This document shows positions 62,857 through 64,000 of a stretch of DNA of 64,000 nt, in pieces. Location: NCBI GenBank assembly GCA_964582545.1, contig CAZOSB010000001.1, positions 202,677 through 266,676 on the forward strand. The letters are read 5' to 3'. Source of the DNA: JAVVUJ01 sp964582545 (GTDB lineage Bacteria > Bacillota > Clostridia > Peptostreptococcales > Anaerovoracaceae). Numbering within the stretch: position 1 is the stretch's first letter; every line of letters begins with the position of its first letter. A program made the position numbers and the translations under genes. The notes under the pieces were generated by a model. The model searched no databases and was not told where the DNA came from. It saw only the letters and a list, made by a program, of their open reading frames with translations.

Positions 62857-63693
62857 TTGAAGAAAGAAAGCTACGAACTAAGCCAATTACATAATGAGCT
62901 ACCAGATCCGCAACTACCGCAATCCCCTAAAAAAGTGTCGAAAAACAATATTGTTATAGGGGCACTAGTAGGCATTCTGCTTATTGCAGGAGTGGCTATC
63001 TGGAATAATCCACGAGTTCAGCATTGGGGAGAACTTCGTGGTGCTACTTTAGAGCAATACAACGAGGAACAGTTTATAGAAAAGTACAAAGAATTTCTAA
63101 AGGAAAAGTATGATGAAGAGTTCACCATAAAGTGGGTGGGTAACCAAGATTACGGATACTGTTTCTTTGAAGGTCGCGCTACTACGGATTCTATAGAAGA
63201 GAAAGGCTTCTATTTCAGGGCAGGAATCTATGAGAATGGGGAGGTGTTTGGGGAAGATGAATACTTTGCCTTTACCATCAGGGATGAGTATGAGGCATAT
63301 ATGGCAGATCTCCTTAGAGAGTTTTTGCCAGAGGAATTTAAGATTTATCAGTGGTACCCTATGAATAAATTTACTGAGTTAGATAAAAAAATCAGTTTTA
63401 ATGATTTTTTAAAGCAATATCGAGGCAGATACCAAGGGATTAATTTTAGTGTTTATATTAGAGAATCTGATATTCCATTAAAAGAAATGAGCAGCAAATC
63501 GGATTTAATAGCAGAAAAACTATTAAAAGAGGGATTTTATAGTAATATTTTTATTCGCTCAGTATATGATGAAGAGTATCCACTAATAAATAGAGTTTAT
63601 ACTGGAAAAATTGGTGTGCCTAAAAATAATGAAGCTATTATTTTAAAAATATTTGAAAATAATTTTGATGTTATTGTAAGTTTGGAGGATTAA
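62857..63693 (+). CDS. Cassette 4 single-pass membrane protein (putative immunity/partner)
   Basis: 278 residues, TTG start after GGGAGGT. N-terminus with SQLHNELPDPQLPQ, membrane helix about 31-49. The post-helix segment (RGATLEQYNEEQFIEKYKEF, KWVGNQDYGYCFFEG) is of the cassette 2 type, while the C-terminal part (DIPLKEMSSKSDLIAEKLL, VYTGKIGVPKN) is of the cassette 1 type, so the protein is a mosaic. It precedes a lipase-like gene that runs off the window. Confidence 0.65.
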   Translation: MKKESYELSQLHNELPDPQLPQSPKKVSKNNIVIGALVGILLIAGVAIWNNPRVQHWGELRGATLEQYNEEQFIEKYKEFLKEKYDEEFTIKWVGNQDYGYCFFEGRATTDSIEEKGFYFRAGIYENGEVFGEDEYFAFTIRDEYEAYMADLLREFLPEEFKIYQWYPMNKFTELDKKISFNDFLKQYRGRYQGINFSVYIRESDIPLKEMSSKSDLIAEKLLKEGFYSNIFIRSVYDEEYPLINRVYTGKIGVPKNNEAIILKIFENNFDVIVSLED

Positions 63694-63696
63694 GAA

Positions 63697-64000
63697 ATGG
63701 GAAATGAAATGTATGAAGTAAAATGGGATAGTATTACAAACGACAACAGTGTATTTTCAGTAAAGGACATTCTCTGGTTAGACAATTTGGCATATTTCAG
63801 ACATTTGGCTGAAAATCAAGAGAAATATAGAACGGTTGGGGATTATTTAAGAGATATAGGAAACAATGGTCAAATTAACGATGATGTATTAGCAAAAATG
63901 CGTGAACTTGAGCAGGAGGCAGGATACAACAACAAAGACAACAATGGTCAGCCGATTCTTCCGTTGGGGTTATCGGAGAATGAGTTGGAGTCCATTTATC
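63697..64000 (+). CDS. Cassette 4 Mbeg1/DUF2974-like protein, partial (window end)
   Basis: First 101 codons only. MGNEMYEVKWDSITNDNSVF, DILWLDNLAYFRHLAENQEKY and LPLGLSENELESIY match the N-terminal domain of the full lipase-RTX protein. Whether it is full length or truncated cannot be seen. If cassettes alternate, this one would be full length like cassette 2. Confidence 0.8.
   Translation, partial: MGNEMYEVKWDSITNDNSVFSVKDILWLDNLAYFRHLAENQEKYRTVGDYLRDIGNNGQINDDVLAKMRELEQEAGYNNKDNNGQPILPLGLSENELESIY

Overview
The window reads as chromosomal DNA of a low-GC, spore-forming, anaerobic Firmicute of the Clostridia. The evidence is the spoVAC-spoVAD-spoVAE sporulation cluster, an alpha/beta-type small acid-soluble spore protein, lipoteichoic acid synthases, strong GGAGG ribosome binding sites with many TTG/GTG starts, and an arginine deiminase pathway. 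I cannot name the species. No rRNA, tRNA or CRISPR array was seen.

Layout. 0-3.4 kb: catabolic arginine operon (ornithine carbamoyltransferase, arginine deiminase, carbamate kinase) closed by a terminator. 3.5-5.4 kb: spoVAC-VAD-VAE, for dipicolinate transport into the spore. 5.4-8.7 kb (minus): a large class A penicillin-binding protein. 9-11.3 kb: a membrane acyltransferase and a convergent DUF362/ferredoxin protein. 11.5-25 kb: mostly co-directional genes for a small EamA-like protein, an ABC-F ATPase, a GH26-like glycosidase, two adjacent LTA-synthase paralogues, RmuC, a phosphoesterase, and deoB-pdp for nucleoside salvage. 25-35.6 kb: PilZ protein, DacF-type carboxypeptidase, a DUF3343 protein, argH, two-subunit fumarase, CoA-acylating aldehyde dehydrogenase, M29 aminopeptidase, lipid kinase, and (minus) a secreted M20/PepD-like protein whose metal ligands appear lost. 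35.7-45.7 kb: a tightly packed glycogen operon glgB-glgC-glgD-glgA-glgP plus an alpha-amylase-family enzyme. 45.7-49.5 kb: rpmB, two tiny paralogous membrane proteins (minus), an Asp23 protein, recG and a spore SASP.

49.6 kb to the end is an accessory region. It starts with a Fic protein, a truncated DinJ-type antitoxin, a nucleotidyltransferase/HEPN toxin-antitoxin pair with a duplicated 3' scrap, and a decayed serine recombinase. The recombinase remnant abuts the 3' stump of an RTX gene.

From 53.1 kb the window is a repeated cassette array. Each cassette is a single-pass membrane protein (TTG start) followed 3 bases later by a protein with an Mbeg1/DUF2974-like lipase N-terminus. One copy is full length: lipase, five 11-residue repeats, EF-hand-like Ca-binding segment, RTX nonapeptide blocks, RTX C-terminus. 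It contains a 100-N assembly gap inside RTX repeats. Two copies are truncated in the same way, having lost the catalytic-serine segment, and share an identical 222-bp tail. A fourth runs off the window end. The membrane proteins share a conserved N-terminus and middle but differ in the C-terminal third, and are candidate cognate immunity or anchoring partners. This array, which looks like a Ca-dependent lipase toxin/effector locus with truncated satellite copies, is the best candidate here for an undescribed system.
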